From: Clostridiales bacterium UBA4821
GTDB lineage: Bacteria > Bacillota > Clostridia > Acetivibrionales > UBA4821
Direction of reading: 5' to 3'
NCBI GenBank assembly: GCA_002402315.1
Contig: DHFP01000178.1
Coordinates: forward strand, 1 to 12,548
DNA length: 12,548 nucleotides
Shown one piece after another: positions 11,714-12,548 of the stretch. Within the stretch, counting starts at the first letter, position 1. The number at the start of each line of letters is the position of its first letter. The notes below the pieces were generated by a model that was not told the DNA's origin, ran no database searches, and saw nothing but the letters and a program-made list of their open reading frames with translations. The position numbers and the translations under genes are program-made.

Positions 11714-12548
11714 GGTGAGAATATATGAGTTAGCTAAAGAATTAAATACAAACAGTAAAAATTTGATTGATAAGCTTAAAGCAATAAATATTAATGTTAA
11801 AAATCATATGAGTATTATTGAAGACAACGAACTGGCAGCTATTTATGACTACTTTGGAATAAAAGCAAAAAGACAAAAAGATGATATTATTCCTAAGGCA
11901 GATGATAAACTTGAGATAGAGGAGAACAGAAAGCTGCCAGTAGAAGCCAAGCCTCAGGATATTAAAAATAAAAAGAATGCCCCAAGAATTATTAGAACTG
12001 AAGTCAGAGAAATTCGTACAGATGCTAATACTGGAATTATTACTGAGATAAGAACGCAGATTAAAGGTGATTCCAAGAGAGAGGTGAGAACCAATATTAT
12101 CAATAATAAGCCTGAGGCTCAGAAGATAGATAAAAGCAATCTGTTTGAATTTAGAAATACCGATACACGCAAAAAGGTATATGATAATAGAAATGATTAC
12201 TCAAAGCAAAGATATAATGATAATAGAGTAAATCCTTACAATAAGACAGAGTCGGATAAAGAAAAGGTTAGTATTACTACGGAAAAGGAGCAAGTATTGG
12301 AATCACCGGATAATAAAGTTGGTATGAAAAAAGCACCTGAAACCAAGGTAGAAGATACCATTAAGAAAGAGAATAAAGATATAGATGAAAGAGTAATTGA
12401 GAAAGAAAACAAACAAGAAGTAAGGCAGGATGTCAAAAGAGACGCATTGCCTAATAATGAAGAAAAGAAAATAGTTAAGAATGATCAAAGAGATAGATCT
12501 CCTTTTAGACGCGATAATAATTTTGACAGGTCTAGAAATCCTCAACCT
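11706..12548 (+). CDS. infB: Translation initiation factor IF-2, N-terminal part only
   Basis: The first 281 codons are in the window; the frame is open to the last base and the rest lies to the right. Residues 1-55 (MDKVRIYELAKELN, NSKNLIDKLKAINI, EDNELAAIYDYF) form the IF2_N helical domain. From about 56 to the edge the sequence is a low-complexity, Lys/Glu/Asn/Arg-rich linker without hydrophobic core, as in other Firmicute IF-2 proteins before the GTPase domain. A short motif recurs there: RTEVREIRTD, TEIRTQIK, REVRTNI. IF-2 places initiator fMet-tRNA on the 30S subunit and drives subunit joining. GGAGGT lies seven bases before ATG 11706, which overlaps the ylxQ stop. The GTPase domain cannot be checked here. 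Confidence 0.95.
   Translation, partial: MDKVRIYELAKELNTNSKNLIDKLKAININVKNHMSIIEDNELAAIYDYFGIKAKRQKDDIIPKADDKLEIEENRKLPVEAKPQDIKNKKNAPRIIRTEVREIRTDANTGIITEIRTQIKGDSKREVRTNIINNKPEAQKIDKSNLFEFRNTDTRKKVYDNRNDYSKQRYNDNRVNPYNKTESDKEKVSITTEKEQVLESPDNKVGMKKAPETKVEDTIKKENKDIDERVIEKENKQEVRQDVKRDALPNNEEKKIVKNDQRDRSPFRRDNNFDRSRNPQP

Overview
The window looks like a low-GC, spore-forming Clostridia chromosome, probably near the Ruminiclostridium / Acetivibrio side of the class. This rests on an AT-rich sequence with strong purine-rich ribosome binding sites, a spore-coat manganese-catalase (CotJC) tail, a flavin-dependent ThyX, Mini-RNase III, an S-layer-homology protein with fibronectin-like repeats, and the rimP-nusA-ylxR-ylxQ-infB operon order. 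The genus is an inference; nothing in the window proves it.

Layout. 1-194 is the end of cotJC. 204-1199 (minus strand) is one transcription unit: an extended -10 promoter, a c-di-AMP (ydaO/yuaA) riboswitch, a secreted peptidoglycan-binding protein and its terminator. 1312-2247 (minus) is an eight-helix membrane protein with DUF350-like repeats. It is divergent from a plus-strand pair at 2381-4302: a single-pass membrane protein of unknown function and a stand-alone protein with two MshEN (type II secretion ATPase N-terminal, potential c-di-GMP-binding) modules. 4417-5295 is htpX. 5383-6123 (minus) is a FabG-like dehydrogenase. 6282-6818 is a HAD-type nucleotidase. 6875-8070 (minus) is a frameshifted gene for a zinc-ribbon / SLH / fibronectin-like protein. 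8241-9323 holds mrnC and thyX. 9352 to the window end is the rimP operon with an attenuator-like hairpin in its leader.

How the parts fit. The right third is core RNA and translation housekeeping (23S rRNA maturation, 30S assembly, transcription elongation, RNase P modulation, initiation factor 2) plus dTMP synthesis. The left two thirds concern the cell envelope: a wall-binding protein under c-di-AMP control, a possible c-di-GMP-sensing membrane module, the membrane protease HtpX and a decaying S-layer-type gene. The most interesting candidates are the divergent DUF350-like / bitopic protein / double-MshEN cluster, the riboswitch whose apical loop is complementary to its own Shine-Dalgarno region, and the odd frameshifted SLH protein, which starts with a cytoplasmic-type zinc ribbon and has no signal peptide.
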